Shown here one piece after another: positions 1 through 8,685 of a stretch of 64,000 bases of DNA. The first letter of the stretch is position 1; each line of letters starts with the position of its first letter. The notes under the pieces were generated by a model, which saw only the letters and a program-made list of their open reading frames with translations, was not told the origin of the DNA and did not search any database. The position numbers were made by a program, and so were the translations under genes. Source of the stretch: an uncultured Collinsella sp. (GTDB lineage Bacteria > Actinomycetota > Coriobacteriia > Coriobacteriales > Coriobacteriaceae); NCBI GenBank assembly GCA_900550195.1, contig URRB01000012.1, positions 7,403-71,402 on the forward strand, read 5' to 3'.

Positions 1-1
1 C

Positions 2-421
2 TTTGCATTTACGAACTCCGTCATGGACCGCGTGCTGTTGGGCTTTGTCCCAACCGATCTCGCCTTCCTTAAGGCCGGCGGTCGTTTGTCCAACGTGGCA
101 TTCCTCGGTGCCCATCTGCTCAAGATTAAGCCCTGCATTGAGGTGACGGGTGGTAAGTTCGTGGCGACCAAGAAGTTCCGCGGTTCTATGCTTAAGTGCG
201 CCCGTGCCTTTATTGATCACATGGTTGCCAAGGGCGAGATTGACTACTCGCACATTGGCCTGGCGTATTCGGTAGGTCTTTCCGAGGAGCTGCGCGACGA
301 CATGGAAGTCTATGCGCACGACCTGGGCTTTAAGGACATTACCTGGACTCAGGTCGGCGGCGTCATCTCGAGCCATTGCGGCCCGACCGCCTTCGGCGCG
401 GTGCTTACGCTTAAGGCGTAA
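2..421 (+). CDS. DegV family fatty-acid-binding protein, C-terminal part (5' truncated by window edge)
   Basis: The frame is open from the first bases of the window, so this is the 3' part of a longer gene. DegV proteins bind a fatty acid, and in Gram-positive bacteria many present it to fatty acid kinase (family knowledge). The visible segment has the typical C-terminal lobe, with the sequence around 'LKAGGRLS' and a closing 'HCGPTAFG' motif that helps form the lipid pocket in the family. The N-terminal lobe is outside the window. A terminator-like hairpin follows the stop. Confidence 0.85.
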   Translation, partial: FAFTNSVMDRVLLGFVPTDLAFLKAGGRLSNVAFLGAHLLKIKPCIEVTGGKFVATKKFRGSMLKCARAFIDHMVAKGEIDYSHIGLAYSVGLSEELRDDMEVYAHDLGFKDITWTQVGGVISSHCGPTAFGAVLTLKA

Positions 422-451
422 GGCCTGGCGTCTATCGATATCTATTGCCTC

Positions 452-489
452 GGCGGCGAGTGGGTTGTGACAACCTTCCCGCCGCTTTT
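452..489 (+). terminator. Rho-independent terminator after the DegV gene
   Basis: A GC-rich imperfect hairpin (GCGG...GGTTG, short loop, CAACC...CCGC) is followed by TTTTGTG, 30 nt after the DegV stop. Confidence 0.6.
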
Positions 490-607
490 GTGTGGGGCCA
501 AATAGAACAACCCAATTGACCACTAAACCGTTTCACCATCATGCGTATGGGCTAGAATGGCTCTGGCATTTATGTAACTAAAACCAATGAGAGGCAAGGT
601 AGCGGGA

Positions 608-1426
608 ATGGCTGAGATGACGCTCGAGGGTGTGGACGCTCGTCCCGAGGACTCTGCGTTTGCCCTGGGCCGCGTGCATTCGATTGAGACGATGGGAACG
701 GTCGATGGACCCGGCATCCGCTTTGTGGTGTTTGTTCAGGGCTGCCCCATGCGCTGTGCGTATTGCCACAACCCCGATACCTGGTCGGTTAACGGCGGCA
801 CCATGGTGACCGTCGAGCACCTGATGGACGAGTTCCAGAGCAACCACGAGTTCTATCGCAGCGGCGGCATTACGGTGTCCGGCGGCGAGCCGCTCCTACA
901 GCCTGAGTTTTTGGCCGACCTGTTCCGTGCAATGCACAACAACCCCGATGGCCGCGTGCATACTTGCTTGGATAGCTGCGGCTATGCGTTCGATCCCGCG
1001 CATCCCGAGAAGTTCGATGCCGTACTCAACGAGACCGATATGGTGCTGCTCGACATTAAGCACGCCGATCCCGTCGAGCATAAAAAGCTGACCGGTTGTG
1101 ATCCCGCACGCATCCTGGCGTTTGGCGATGAGCTTGCACGTCGCAAGATTAAGGTCGTTATCCGCCACGTGGTGGTGCCGGGCATTACCGACACGGTGGA
1201 GGAATGCGAGAAGCTTGGTTGCCTGATCGCTCCATGGCACAACGTGGTGGGTTTGGAGATGCTGCCGTATCACACGATGGGTGTCGTCAAGTACGAGCAA
1301 CTGGGCATTCTCTATAAGCTTGAGGGCGTGCCCCAGATGGATACCGCGCGCATGCCCGAGTTGCGCAATGCCGTCATGACGGGCATGAAAAAGCGCCGCG
1401 CCGAACTCAAAAACGCCATCGGCTAG
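608..1426 (+). CDS. pflA: Pyruvate formate-lyase-activating enzyme (radical SAM)
   Basis: This enzyme uses SAM and a 4Fe-4S cluster to install the glycyl radical on pyruvate formate-lyase, an anaerobic route from pyruvate to acetyl-CoA and formate. The radical SAM triad CPMRCAYC (Cys46, Cys50, Cys53 from the chosen start) is present. It follows the family hallmark TVDGPGIR, and a GGEP motif comes later. Length (272 aa) is normal. I start at 608 because the purine-rich GAGAGGCAAGG lies upstream; an in-frame ATG at 587 would add seven residues. No pyruvate formate-lyase gene is in the window, so another glycyl-radical enzyme as partner cannot be excluded. Confidence 0.9.
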   Translation: MAEMTLEGVDARPEDSAFALGRVHSIETMGTVDGPGIRFVVFVQGCPMRCAYCHNPDTWSVNGGTMVTVEHLMDEFQSNHEFYRSGGITVSGGEPLLQPEFLADLFRAMHNNPDGRVHTCLDSCGYAFDPAHPEKFDAVLNETDMVLLDIKHADPVEHKKLTGCDPARILAFGDELARRKIKVVIRHVVVPGITDTVEECEKLGCLIAPWHNVVGLEMLPYHTMGVVKYEQLGILYKLEGVPQMDTARMPELRNAVMTGMKKRRAELKNAIG

Positions 1427-1448
1427 CGAGCCATTTTCGCTCCCCAAA

Positions 1449-1481
1449 GGCACTCATTGGGGACAGACTTAAATGAGTGCC
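1449..1481 (+). repeat. GGGGACAG-loop hairpin, copy 1
   Basis: A perfect 10-bp stem (GGCACTCATT pairing with AATGAGTGCC) encloses a loop beginning GGGGACAG. It lies 23 nt after the pflA stop. It belongs to a dispersed set of small hairpins in this window that share the loop but not the stem. Confidence 0.7.
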
Positions 1482-1651
1482 CCTGGGCACCAAGTTGATT
1501 GCCAAAGAGCCCCGTCCTTAAAAGACTGCTCTCTGGGTTGCGGTGAGATGCGCAACAGAATCGTGCCATTTGGATAAATACGCTTGTGGTTTCTTTAAAG
1601 ACACCTTAAACGCTGCTGAATATCTTTGGAAAGAAATGCCTGCTCGGTATC

Positions 1652-2809
1652 ATGCTGCTCATATATAAACGGTGGCAGTCAGGAGACCACGTGCGAAACA
1701 TCGCATCGTGGGACGAGTATGTGCCGCAGCATGGCAGCAGATATAAGACGAAGGGCACGTCTTCGCGTGGCCTTGCCGGCGCTCGCATCCGCGTGAGGAA
1801 GATTGCCGCTATTGGGATGCTAACGTCGGCGGTTATTATCCTCGGAATTACCGTTAAAACCTACGCCTCGGAGCGAACGGGGCGCCCAGATGCGTCAACG
1901 GTACAGCTGCAAAACGAGAAGGTTTCAAAGTCCAAAGCGTCGGTAGATCAAGCTCTGTCGACGGCAGATCTCAAGACGAGGCTTTCGAAGGCGGACTTCA
2001 ACGATATCCCTTCGGGTGATACCGTTCGGACCTTCTCGTTGGTGGATAACAAGACTCCTGCCTTGGAGGATGAGAGCCTTGCCTTGCTCCAGGATGCCCT
2101 GTGTCGGGCGCAGGAGCTGGGCGATGTGGGTGTAGTGTTCTACGACCTATCGAGCGGTAGGGGCGTGACGTATAACGCCGATGTCGAGGTGTATGGAGCG
2201 AGCAGCTACAAAGCGCTGTATGCGCTCTATATTTGCGAGACGTTGATCGAATCGGGGCAGGTGTCGCTCGATGGGCCTTTAGCCACGTATGGTGGTTACA
2301 GCATGGGCTGGCAGACGGTGCGCAACCTTATCGAGAATGCCGTCGTCAACTCAGACAACGATTCGTTTATCGCGTTACGCGCGGCGTTTGACCATGATGG
2401 CTATGAGGATTGGATTGCCAATCTGGGTGTTGATGACGAAACGGCACTGAATCCGATGAGTGATTTTCCGACCTACTGCCCGCGCACTTCTGCGAGGTTA
2501 TGGCGTGAGATGAGCGAGTATCTGAGCATGGATACCGAGACTTCACAGTGGTTGTCGGGCCTTCTGGCATCAACATCGCGCTCGTTTATTCGCGATGGCA
2601 TTGCGGACGAGCAGGTTTTGGTGCGCAACAAGGCAGGCTGGATTAGCGAGGATGGTTACTACTCGACATGCGATGCGGGCCTTATCGACATCGATGGCTG
2701 TACCTATGTCATGGGTATCATGACATCGATGCCGTGGAGCGACCGCTCGAGCGAGGTTACGGCCGCGATTGCAAAGGCTCTGTTTGATACGCGAGCTGCA
2801 CTGGCTTAG
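1652..2809 (+). CDS. Membrane-anchored serine hydrolase of the class A beta-lactamase fold
   Basis: The 385-residue product has one N-terminal membrane segment at about residues 50-70, then an acidic linker and an extracytoplasmic hydrolase domain. The penicillin-interacting motifs are recognisable: SSYK at 184-187 (SxxK nucleophile), SDN at 234-236 and KAG at 327-329 in place of KTG. The omega-loop glutamate of true class A beta-lactamases is not obvious, so a peptidoglycan-related serine hydrolase is as likely as a resistance enzyme. An intergenic hairpin separates it from pflA. Other ATG codons lie upstream of the membrane segment, so the start is uncertain. Confidence 0.75.
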   Translation: MLLIYKRWQSGDHVRNIASWDEYVPQHGSRYKTKGTSSRGLAGARIRVRKIAAIGMLTSAVIILGITVKTYASERTGRPDASTVQLQNEKVSKSKASVDQALSTADLKTRLSKADFNDIPSGDTVRTFSLVDNKTPALEDESLALLQDALCRAQELGDVGVVFYDLSSGRGVTYNADVEVYGASSYKALYALYICETLIESGQVSLDGPLATYGGYSMGWQTVRNLIENAVVNSDNDSFIALRAAFDHDGYEDWIANLGVDDETALNPMSDFPTYCPRTSARLWREMSEYLSMDTETSQWLSGLLASTSRSFIRDGIADEQVLVRNKAGWISEDGYYSTCDAGLIDIDGCTYVMGIMTSMPWSDRSSEVTAAIAKALFDTRAALA

Positions 2810-2887
2810 CGTGTTCGTTTGACGAGGTCAAACAAAATGCTGGTACCATACCGTGGTTGAGAATTTCGAATAGGTTTGGGGAATGGC

Positions 2888-3628
2888 ATGGCTACCATTG
2901 CGATTATCGGTGCGCTCGAAAAAGAGATCATGCAGATTAAGGAAGAGCTGAGCGACGTTTGCGAGGCACGGGAGGCAGGCTTGACCGTTGTGAGCGGTGA
3001 GCTCGACGGCCTGACAGTTGTCGCCACAACGGCGGGCATGGGCACGGTGAACGCCGCCGCTGCAACACAGCACCTCATTAGCAAGTATGCTCCGCAGGCT
3101 GTTGTGTTTTCGGGCATTGCGGGCGGTTTGAACCCCAAGCTCCATATCGACGACGTGGTCATTGGCAAACGCCTACGCTATCTGGATACCGATACCGCGC
3201 TTATCGCCGAGTCCGCACCGGGGCTCGAGGAGTTTGGCTCGACGCCCGCGCTGGTCGATATTGCCGCCGAAGTGCTTGCTGAGCGTGGGTTTGTTGACGC
3301 TTCGACAAATGCAGTCGCTTCGAATGAGGGCACCAAGCAGTTCCTGGTCGGCACGATTGCCACGGGTAACCGCTTTGTGACGGGCGCCACCATGCGCAAC
3401 GACGCTATCGAGGCGACGCATGCCGATTGTGTCGGCATGGAGGGCGCGGCAATTGCCCATGTCGCAACCAAAAATGGTGTCGATTGCCTGGTGTTGCGCG
3501 CTATCAGCGATAATTGTGACGAGGCGTACGATGCAATTTGCGAGCGCGAGTTCGATCTGTTCGAGTACGCGCGTGTCGCAAGTGACATCACGCTCGATAT
3601 CGTCCGCCGCATTGCCGCTGCGCAATAG
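2888..3628 (+). CDS. mtnN: 5'-methylthioadenosine/S-adenosylhomocysteine nucleosidase
   Basis: This cytoplasmic enzyme cleaves adenine from MTA and SAH, clearing the by-products of polyamine synthesis and methylation and feeding methionine salvage. The PNP/UDP-phosphorylase-family fold is clear. It starts with IAIIGALEKEI and has FSGIAGG in the middle. The DCVGMEGAAIAHV and LRAISDNCD stretches carry the substrate-binding Met-Glu and the catalytic Asp. I chose ATG 2888, behind TTTGGGGAATGGC, over the upstream TTG at 2876. Length (246 aa) is slightly longer than the usual ~230. The EngB gene follows closely and may be cotranscribed. Confidence 0.93.
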   Translation: MATIAIIGALEKEIMQIKEELSDVCEAREAGLTVVSGELDGLTVVATTAGMGTVNAAAATQHLISKYAPQAVVFSGIAGGLNPKLHIDDVVIGKRLRYLDTDTALIAESAPGLEEFGSTPALVDIAAEVLAERGFVDASTNAVASNEGTKQFLVGTIATGNRFVTGATMRNDAIEATHADCVGMEGAAIAHVATKNGVDCLVLRAISDNCDEAYDAICEREFDLFEYARVASDITLDIVRRIAAAQ

Positions 3629-3666
3629 CGCGTCTATTTGTAAGAACCTACGACCAAGGAGTGTCC

Positions 3667-4257
3667 ATGGCCGATTCCATTAACTATCAGCTTGCCAAGT
3701 TCGTCGCCAGCTACGGCAAGGTTTCGCAGATCCCCGAGTCCACCTGCCCCGAGGTGAGCTTTGTCGGCCGCTCCAACGTGGGCAAGTCGTCCATCATGAA
3801 CAAGCTCTTTGGCCGCAAGAACCTGGTGAAGGTTTCGAGTACGCCGGGCAAGACGAGCAACATCAACTTCTTCGAGGCCGACGACGTGCACTTTGTGGAC
3901 CTGCCAGGCTACGGTTTCGCCCGCCGTTCCAAGGCCGAGCGCGACCGTTGGGCCGAGCTCATTGGCGACTTCTTCGACTCCGAGCGCAGCTTTAACCTGG
4001 TTGTGTCGCTGGTGGACATTCGCCACGACCCCAGTAAACTCGACCATGACATGATCGACTACCTGCAGGGCAACGAGTTCAACTTTATCGTCTGCCTCAC
4101 CAAGGCCGACAAACTCAGCCGCACCCAGCAGGCCCGCCAGGCAGCAGCCATCAAAAAGCAGCTCAACGTCCCGGCCGAGAACGTGATCATCACAAGCTCC
4201 CAGACCGGTACCGGCATCGACGAACTCAAAAAGCGCATCGCCGAGGCCTGCCTCTAG
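3667..4257 (+). CDS. engB: Ribosome biogenesis GTP-binding protein EngB/YihA
   Basis: This small GTPase is needed for late 50S assembly. The G motifs are in order: GRSNVGKSS (G1), a threonine-rich switch I ending near TPGKT (G2), DLPGYG (G3), TKAD (G4) and SSQTG (G5). Length (197 aa) is typical. ATG 3667 is preferred because AAGGAG lies 6 nt upstream; GTG 3661 lies inside that Shine-Dalgarno (SD) region. It sits 38 nt after the nucleosidase gene. Confidence 0.95.
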   Translation: MADSINYQLAKFVASYGKVSQIPESTCPEVSFVGRSNVGKSSIMNKLFGRKNLVKVSSTPGKTSNINFFEADDVHFVDLPGYGFARRSKAERDRWAELIGDFFDSERSFNLVVSLVDIRHDPSKLDHDMIDYLQGNEFNFIVCLTKADKLSRTQQARQAAAIKKQLNVPAENVIITSSQTGTGIDELKKRIAEACL

Positions 4258-4287
4258 TCAGGGTTAAACCGTCAAAAGCCCCCGTTC

Positions 4288-4334
4288 ATATCACCCCAGT
4301 GATAGTTATTGGTAAACTATCACTGGGGTGATAT
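4288..4334. promoter_or_regulatory. Paired operator: two TATCAC-N4-GTGATA dyads forming a perfect 20-bp inverted repeat
   Basis: Two 16-bp dyads, TATCAC-CCCA-GTGATA at 4289-4304 and TATCAC-TGGG-GTGATA at 4318-4333, lie 29 bp centre to centre. Together they make perfect 20-bp arms (4288-4307 and 4315-4334) around a 7-nt spacer. The second dyad abuts the SD AGGAGG (4340-4345) of the DUF3990 gene. This is the expected layout for autoregulation by the XRE protein encoded downstream; the link is inference. Confidence 0.75.
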
Positions 4335-4350
4335 TTTTTAGGAGGTCGAT

Positions 4351-5034
4351 ATGGAGCTTTGGCACGGGTCGGAGGTTGTTGTCGAGCATCCATCGTTGGA
4401 TAAATGCAGGCAATTCAATGACTATGGGCGCGGGTTTTATTGCACACCGCATGAGGAAATGGCAATGGAGTGGGCATGTCGGACCGAGTCTGATGGCATT
4501 GCCAATCGATATGAGCTTGATTTAGATGGCCTTGCGATTTTGGATTTGGAATCAGGTGAGTTCTCGATTCTCAACTGGCTTGCAATTCTGGCGAATAACA
4601 GAGAGTTCAATGTTTCAACGCCAGTAGCACGCGAGGGGCTTCGTTATCTGCTGGATAACTGCCTGATTGATATTTCTCCCTATGACGTTATTCGAGGCTA
4701 TCGTGCAGACGATTCCTATTTCTCGTTTGCAAGACAGTTTGTCAACGGCATGATCTCGCTCAGACAATTGCAGCGCATTATGTTTTTGGGGGATTTGGGC
4801 ATTCAATATGCGCTTATGAGTGAGCGTGCGTTCTCGGCGATTAAGTTCCGCGATTGGAAGCAGGCTTCGGGAGCTGAGTTTTATCCCAAACGATTTGAGC
4901 GAGAACAGAACGCTCGACGAAAGTACCTGGATACGGTAAACGGATTTGACTCTGATGGTGTCGACATTAGGGATTTGATGGCAGGGAGGGTTGATTTAAA
5001 TGATCCAAGAGTTAACGGATCGTGGGCCGAGTAG
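4351..5034 (+). CDS. DUF3990 protein, putative ADP-ribosyltransferase-fold toxin
   Basis: The 227-residue product begins LWHGSEVVV and continues with NDYGRGFYCTPHEEMAMEWA, the two hallmark blocks of DUF3990, a family grouped with ADP-ribosyltransferase folds. No signal peptide or membrane segment is visible, so it should act in the cytoplasm. The next gene starts 35 nt before this stop and encodes an HTH protein, and a double operator precedes the pair, so a toxin-antitoxin-like module is likely. The toxin role and any target are inference. The SD AGGAGG is strong. Confidence 0.7.
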   Translation: MELWHGSEVVVEHPSLDKCRQFNDYGRGFYCTPHEEMAMEWACRTESDGIANRYELDLDGLAILDLESGEFSILNWLAILANNREFNVSTPVAREGLRYLLDNCLIDISPYDVIRGYRADDSYFSFARQFVNGMISLRQLQRIMFLGDLGIQYALMSERAFSAIKFRDWKQASGAEFYPKRFEREQNARRKYLDTVNGFDSDGVDIRDLMAGRVDLNDPRVNGSWAE

Positions 5035-5698
5035 GACATATCCCGTCTATTACCTTGAGGACGCAATGAACAACCTCGGGGATTGCTTCGACTATGCCGT
5101 TAACGATTACGGAGCAGAAGGATCGGAAGTTGCTGAACTCTTTTGCCTGAGCGGCGTAGCTCGCGAGTTCGAACGCGGCAACGCATGGGTAGTGTCGGGA
5201 AAGTCGGGCGTTGAACTATTTGTGCTTATCGCCGAAAGGTCGGGCTATCAATCAAGGCCGATGCCAAATCGAACCTACCGATTCGAAAAGACACCGGAAT
5301 ATTGGACAGGCTGGATATTGGCATACCTTCAGTGGCGCCTAGGAGAGTCTTTCGAAGATTTGCTGCATGTCGTTCCATTCGATGTGCTACGCAGTCTGTA
5401 CTACCCCTGGCACGAAGCCTCGGAGGAACGCGTGGCTCGCCTCGTCTGCGATATGGCGAAAAAAGCGTCCAGGCAAACCAAGCTTGCGTTAGCAAGAAAG
5501 AGGCTCAAGAAAACCCAACAAGATCTGGCATACGAATCGGATGTGTCACTCCGCTCAATCCAAATGTACGAGCAGCGCCAGAGAAACATCAATGAAGCTT
5601 CGGTAACAAGCGTAAGAGCCATAGCAAAAGCCCTCCACTGCAACATCGAAGACCTCCTAGAACCAGTCTTCGAATACAAAGAAACCAGCGCAGCGTAA
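5000..5698 (+). CDS. HTH (XRE) protein with N-terminal DUF3990-partner domain, putative antitoxin/repressor
   Basis: The N-terminal half (about 1-150) carries 'YYLEDAMNNLGDCFDYAVNDYG' split over a conserved helical block, then 'EYWTGWILAYLQW'. I recognise this arrangement from HTH proteins of gut Firmicutes and Actinobacteria but cannot name it precisely. The C-terminal part (about 155-225) is an XRE helix-turn-helix with KKTQQDLAYESDVSLRSIQ and IAKALHCNIEDLLEP. The start lies inside the preceding gene (35-nt overlap), which suggests translational coupling. It probably binds the twin dyads at 4288-4334 and counteracts the DUF3990 protein; both roles are inferred from context. Confidence 0.7.
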   Translation: MIQELTDRGPSRTYPVYYLEDAMNNLGDCFDYAVNDYGAEGSEVAELFCLSGVAREFERGNAWVVSGKSGVELFVLIAERSGYQSRPMPNRTYRFEKTPEYWTGWILAYLQWRLGESFEDLLHVVPFDVLRSLYYPWHEASEERVARLVCDMAKKASRQTKLALARKRLKKTQQDLAYESDVSLRSIQMYEQRQRNINEASVTSVRAIAKALHCNIEDLLEPVFEYKETSAA

Positions 5699-5835
5699 AC
5701 CAAGCGCACAGGCGAAGCCTGTCACTAGTAAGTGCCCCTACCTAGCAAGAGCCCCTACCAATAAAAAGCAACTATCAGCCCGGCGCTTTTACAGAGTGTA
5801 GGTCCCTGTAGCCGCCGCCAGCGAAGTGAACGTAG

Positions 5836-5958
5836 GGGAGGCCAGGGGCTTTGCCCCCAAATCTTTCCGCAGGACGGCAGGACCCCCGCCGCACGAAGTG
5901 CGCAGCGGGGGTCCTGCCATGTCCGAGGACGATTTGGGGGCAAAGCCCCTGGCCTCCC
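5836..5958 (-). ncRNA. Family A 3'-UTR hairpin element, copy after thrB
   Basis: A perfect 27-bp outer stem (5836-5862 with 5932-5958) and a 14-bp inner stem (5876-5889 with 5905-5918, apex CGCAC-GAA-GTGCG) are separated by an internal loop of 13 + 13 nt. Read on the minus strand the loop strands are CGTCCTCGGACAT and GTCCTGCGGAAAG. These are identical to the copy at 17394-17514, while the stems differ by paired changes. It starts 22 nt after the thrB stop. The 282-nt gap 5699-5980 contains nothing else I can name. Confidence 0.75.
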
Positions 5959-5980
5959 CGGCGAGTATACGGGACGGCGA

Positions 5981-6862
5981 CTACAGGTATTCGATCTGGG
6001 CGCCCTCGGTGTCGCACGTCAGAATGTGCGTATCACACTTAGGGAACTGCTCGCGCAGCTTGACCTGCAGGAACTTTGCCACGATGGTATCGTCGGTCAC
6101 AGCCATAAGGGTCGAGCCCGAGCCGCTAATCCAGATGGTCTTAGCGCCGCCGTTAAGGCAGGTGTCGCGCACGGCGTTGTAGTCGGGAATCAGGCGGCGA
6201 CGATAGGGCTCCTGGATGCGGTCGTCATTGGCGGCGGCAATCAGGTCGAGGTCACCAGTCTCCAAGCCGCGCGTCATACCGGCGATGCGGCCCATCTGCC
6301 ACACGGCGGTGGAGAGCGGAATCTCCTGCGGCACGACCTTGCGCGCCTCGCTCGTGTGTACCTCGTAGGGCGGGATCACGGTAATAAAACGCAGGCGATC
6401 GCTCACCTCGTAGCGCAGGCACTGGGGGAGCGAATCGGTCGGCGTAAAGGAGCAGACGGCGCCGCCCAGGATGGCGGGGGCGACGTTATCAGGATGGCCC
6501 TCGACTTCGGTGGCAATGCGAACCAGCTCGGCGCGGTCGACGGTGTGGCCTGTCAGTGCGGCGGCCGCCATAATGCCGGCGACAACGCAGGTGGAGCTGG
6601 AACCCAGGCCGCGAGCGACGGGCACATCGGTTTGAATGTCGATGGCAACGGGAAAAGCCGGCTCGCCCCATGCAGCCAGTGCATCGACAAAGCTCACGTA
6701 GACCAGGTTGTTCTCGTTTTGGAATTCCTCGGGGCAGCCCGTGATGGTGAGTTTGTCGGCGCGCTCGAAGGTGAAGTGCGAGTAGAGGCTGACGGCCATG
6801 CCGAGGGTGTCGTAGCCGATGCCTAGGTTGGCGCTGGTTGCTGGGACGGTGATTTTGATCAT
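5981..6862 (-). CDS. thrB: Homoserine kinase
   Basis: This GHMP-family kinase phosphorylates homoserine with ATP, the step before threonine synthase. MIKITVPATSANLGIGYDTLG at the start holds the family N-terminal motif, and PVARGLGSSSTCVVAG is the phosphate-binding loop. The start at 6862 sits behind AGGAGGA; the open frame extends 24 codons further upstream without support. Length (293 aa) is normal. It lies downstream of thrC on the same strand but is separated by a terminator and a compound hairpin, so it may have its own expression control. Confidence 0.95.
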   Translation of the reverse strand: MIKITVPATSANLGIGYDTLGMAVSLYSHFTFERADKLTITGCPEEFQNENNLVYVSFVDALAAWGEPAFPVAIDIQTDVPVARGLGSSSTCVVAGIMAAAALTGHTVDRAELVRIATEVEGHPDNVAPAILGGAVCSFTPTDSLPQCLRYEVSDRLRFITVIPPYEVHTSEARKVVPQEIPLSTAVWQMGRIAGMTRGLETGDLDLIAAANDDRIQEPYRRRLIPDYNAVRDTCLNGGAKTIWISGSGSTLMAVTDDTIVAKFLQVKLREQFPKCDTHILTCDTEGAQIEYL

Positions 6863-6876
6863 GTGGGTCCTCCTGG

Positions 6877-6988
6877 GCGGGTCTGACCGTTTAGTTCGCT
6901 GCTCGGGCAGTCCTGGCTCGCTCGGAAAGCACATTAAGTGCTTTCCGGCTCGTGCGGAACTCGCGACGAACTAAACGGCCAGACCCGC
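6877..6988 (-). ncRNA. Compound hairpin between thrC and thrB
   Basis: Outer arms 6877-6898 and 6967-6988 pair over 22 bp with one mismatch. An inner 10-bp hairpin (CGGAAAGCAC with GTGCTTTCCG, 6923-6932 and 6938-6947) has apex ATTAA, and the internal loops are 24 and 19 nt. On the minus strand it ends only a few nt before the thrB SD (AGGAGGA, about 6866-6873). It could be a leader element of thrB or a 3' structure of thrC. Confidence 0.6.
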
Positions 6989-7020
6989 TCGCATGCTCGT
7001 CATCATCCCGAAAGCTAAAT

Positions 7021-7051
7021 AAAAAGAAGGTGCGCCGGCTTTCGCCGGCGC
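7021..7051 (-). terminator. Terminator after thrC
   Basis: On the minus strand GCGCCGGC-GAAA-GCCGGCGC is followed by ACCTTCTTTTTATTT. It lies 12 nt after the thrC stop. Confidence 0.85.
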
Positions 7052-7063
7052 TTAATAAGGGGT

Positions 7064-8581
7064 TTAGTTGGTAGCCATCTTTTTTGCTGCAGACTCGACG
7101 TAGCTTGCCATCTCATCGACGTCGCAGACGTCTTCGAAGCGGACGGGTTTGGACTCGAGTTCGGCGAGCTGTGCCGGGGCGACCGTGTTGGTTGCCTGCT
7201 CGAGCACGTGCATGGCCTCAAAGTCGTCCTCGGGAACGTCGAGCCTCAGGGCGTCGCAGCAGGCGCGCGGGAACTTGTAGGGGCTGGCGGTCGAAAGCAG
7301 CACGCGGGCCTTCGCGCCCTCGGCGGGGGCGACCTTTTCAAAGACGTGATAGCCGCAAGCGGTGTGCGGGTCGATCACATAGCCGTTTGCATCCCAGCAG
7401 TTCTTGATGGCAGCGCGGACCTCGTCCTCGCTGGCCCAGCCGCAGCCAAACACACTCTGGATCTTGGCCAGCAGCTCGGCGGGCACCTCATAGCGACCAG
7501 TCTGTGCCAGCTGCTCCATAAGGCCGGCAACGAGTTCGCAGTCGCCATCGGACAGGAAATAAAGCATACGCTCCAGGTTGGAGCTAATAAGGATGTCCAT
7601 CGACGGCGAGATGGTCGTGAAGAACGGGCGGTTACGGTCGTAAACGCCGGTGGTCAGGAAGTCAGCGAGCACGTTGTTCTTGTCGCTGGCCACGACGAGT
7701 TTGGCGACGGGCAGACCCATGCGCTTGGCATAGTAGCCGGCCAGGATGTCGCCAAAGTTGCCGGTCGGTACGCAGAACTCCACGGCACCGCCGGCCTCGA
7801 TGGCGCCGGCGCGCAGCAGCTGCGCATAAGCGGCAAAGTAGTAGACGACCTGCGGCACCAGACGGCCGACGTTGATGGAGTTGGCGCTCGAAAGCACCGT
7901 GCCGGCGGCCTCAAGACGCTCGGCAAGCTCCTTATCGGCAAAGATGCGCTTGACGGCACTCTGGGCATCGTCAAAGTTGCCGCGGATGCCGCAGACGGCG
8001 ACGTTGTCGCCCTCCTGCGTGGACATCTGCAGATTCTGCACGCGGCTGACTTTGCCTTCGGGATAAAAGACGGTAATGCCCGTGCCCGGAGCGTCGGCAA
8101 AACCAGCGAGTGCGGCCTTGCCGGTGTCGCCCGACGTGGCGGTGACGATCATGATGCGCTCGGCGCCGCCGTCCTTGGCGGAAGTGCGGGCCATCAAGCG
8201 GGGGAGCATCTGCAGGGCGACGTCCTTAAAGGCACTCGTGGGGCCGCCAAAGAGCTCCATCACATAGGTCTGAGGGGCGTCAGCGCCCGGCGCAGCGTCG
8301 AGTTTGACGAGCGGCGTAACCTCTTCACTCGCGAACGTGCCGCGATATGCCTCGTCGACACACGCCGAAATTTCTTCGGCCGTGTAATCATTCAGTAACA
8401 TTCCCAACACATCTTGAGCGATTTCAAAGTACGATTTATCTGCAAGCGAGCTGATATCGACCTGCTGGGTGCCGAGCTCGTCCGAGACAAACAGACCCCC
8501 GTCGGGAGCGATGCCGGTGCGGATTGCCACCTTACTTGAGCACGATAAAGTGCGTCCTCGTGTACTATGATAAGTTCCCAT
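7064..8581 (-). CDS. thrC: Threonine synthase
   Basis: This PLP enzyme converts O-phosphohomoserine to threonine. The product has the N-terminal YHSTRG opening, FGGPTSAFKDVALQ with the PLP-binding lysine, TATSGDTGKAAL for phosphate binding, and CVPTGNFGDILAGYYAKRMG in the middle. These are all typical of the long (about 500 aa) class. I place the start at ATG 8581 (505 aa), nine nt after GAGGAG, and not at the upstream 8626. It is divergent from the aspartokinase gene and precedes thrB. Confidence 0.95.
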   Translation of the reverse strand: MGTYHSTRGRTLSCSSKVAIRTGIAPDGGLFVSDELGTQQVDISSLADKSYFEIAQDVLGMLLNDYTAEEISACVDEAYRGTFASEEVTPLVKLDAAPGADAPQTYVMELFGGPTSAFKDVALQMLPRLMARTSAKDGGAERIMIVTATSGDTGKAALAGFADAPGTGITVFYPEGKVSRVQNLQMSTQEGDNVAVCGIRGNFDDAQSAVKRIFADKELAERLEAAGTVLSSANSINVGRLVPQVVYYFAAYAQLLRAGAIEAGGAVEFCVPTGNFGDILAGYYAKRMGLPVAKLVVASDKNNVLADFLTTGVYDRNRPFFTTISPSMDILISSNLERMLYFLSDGDCELVAGLMEQLAQTGRYEVPAELLAKIQSVFGCGWASEDEVRAAIKNCWDANGYVIDPHTACGYHVFEKVAPAEGAKARVLLSTASPYKFPRACCDALRLDVPEDDFEAMHVLEQATNTVAPAQLAELESKPVRFEDVCDVDEMASYVESAAKKMATN

Positions 8582-8685
8582 ATAACACTGCTCCTCGGAT
8601 GCCTTGGTCCCAATCGGTGAAACCATGGTATCAGAGCGTGCAAAATAGGTTCGCAGAGGCTTTTTAGAAAGGTAACCTCCAGCCC

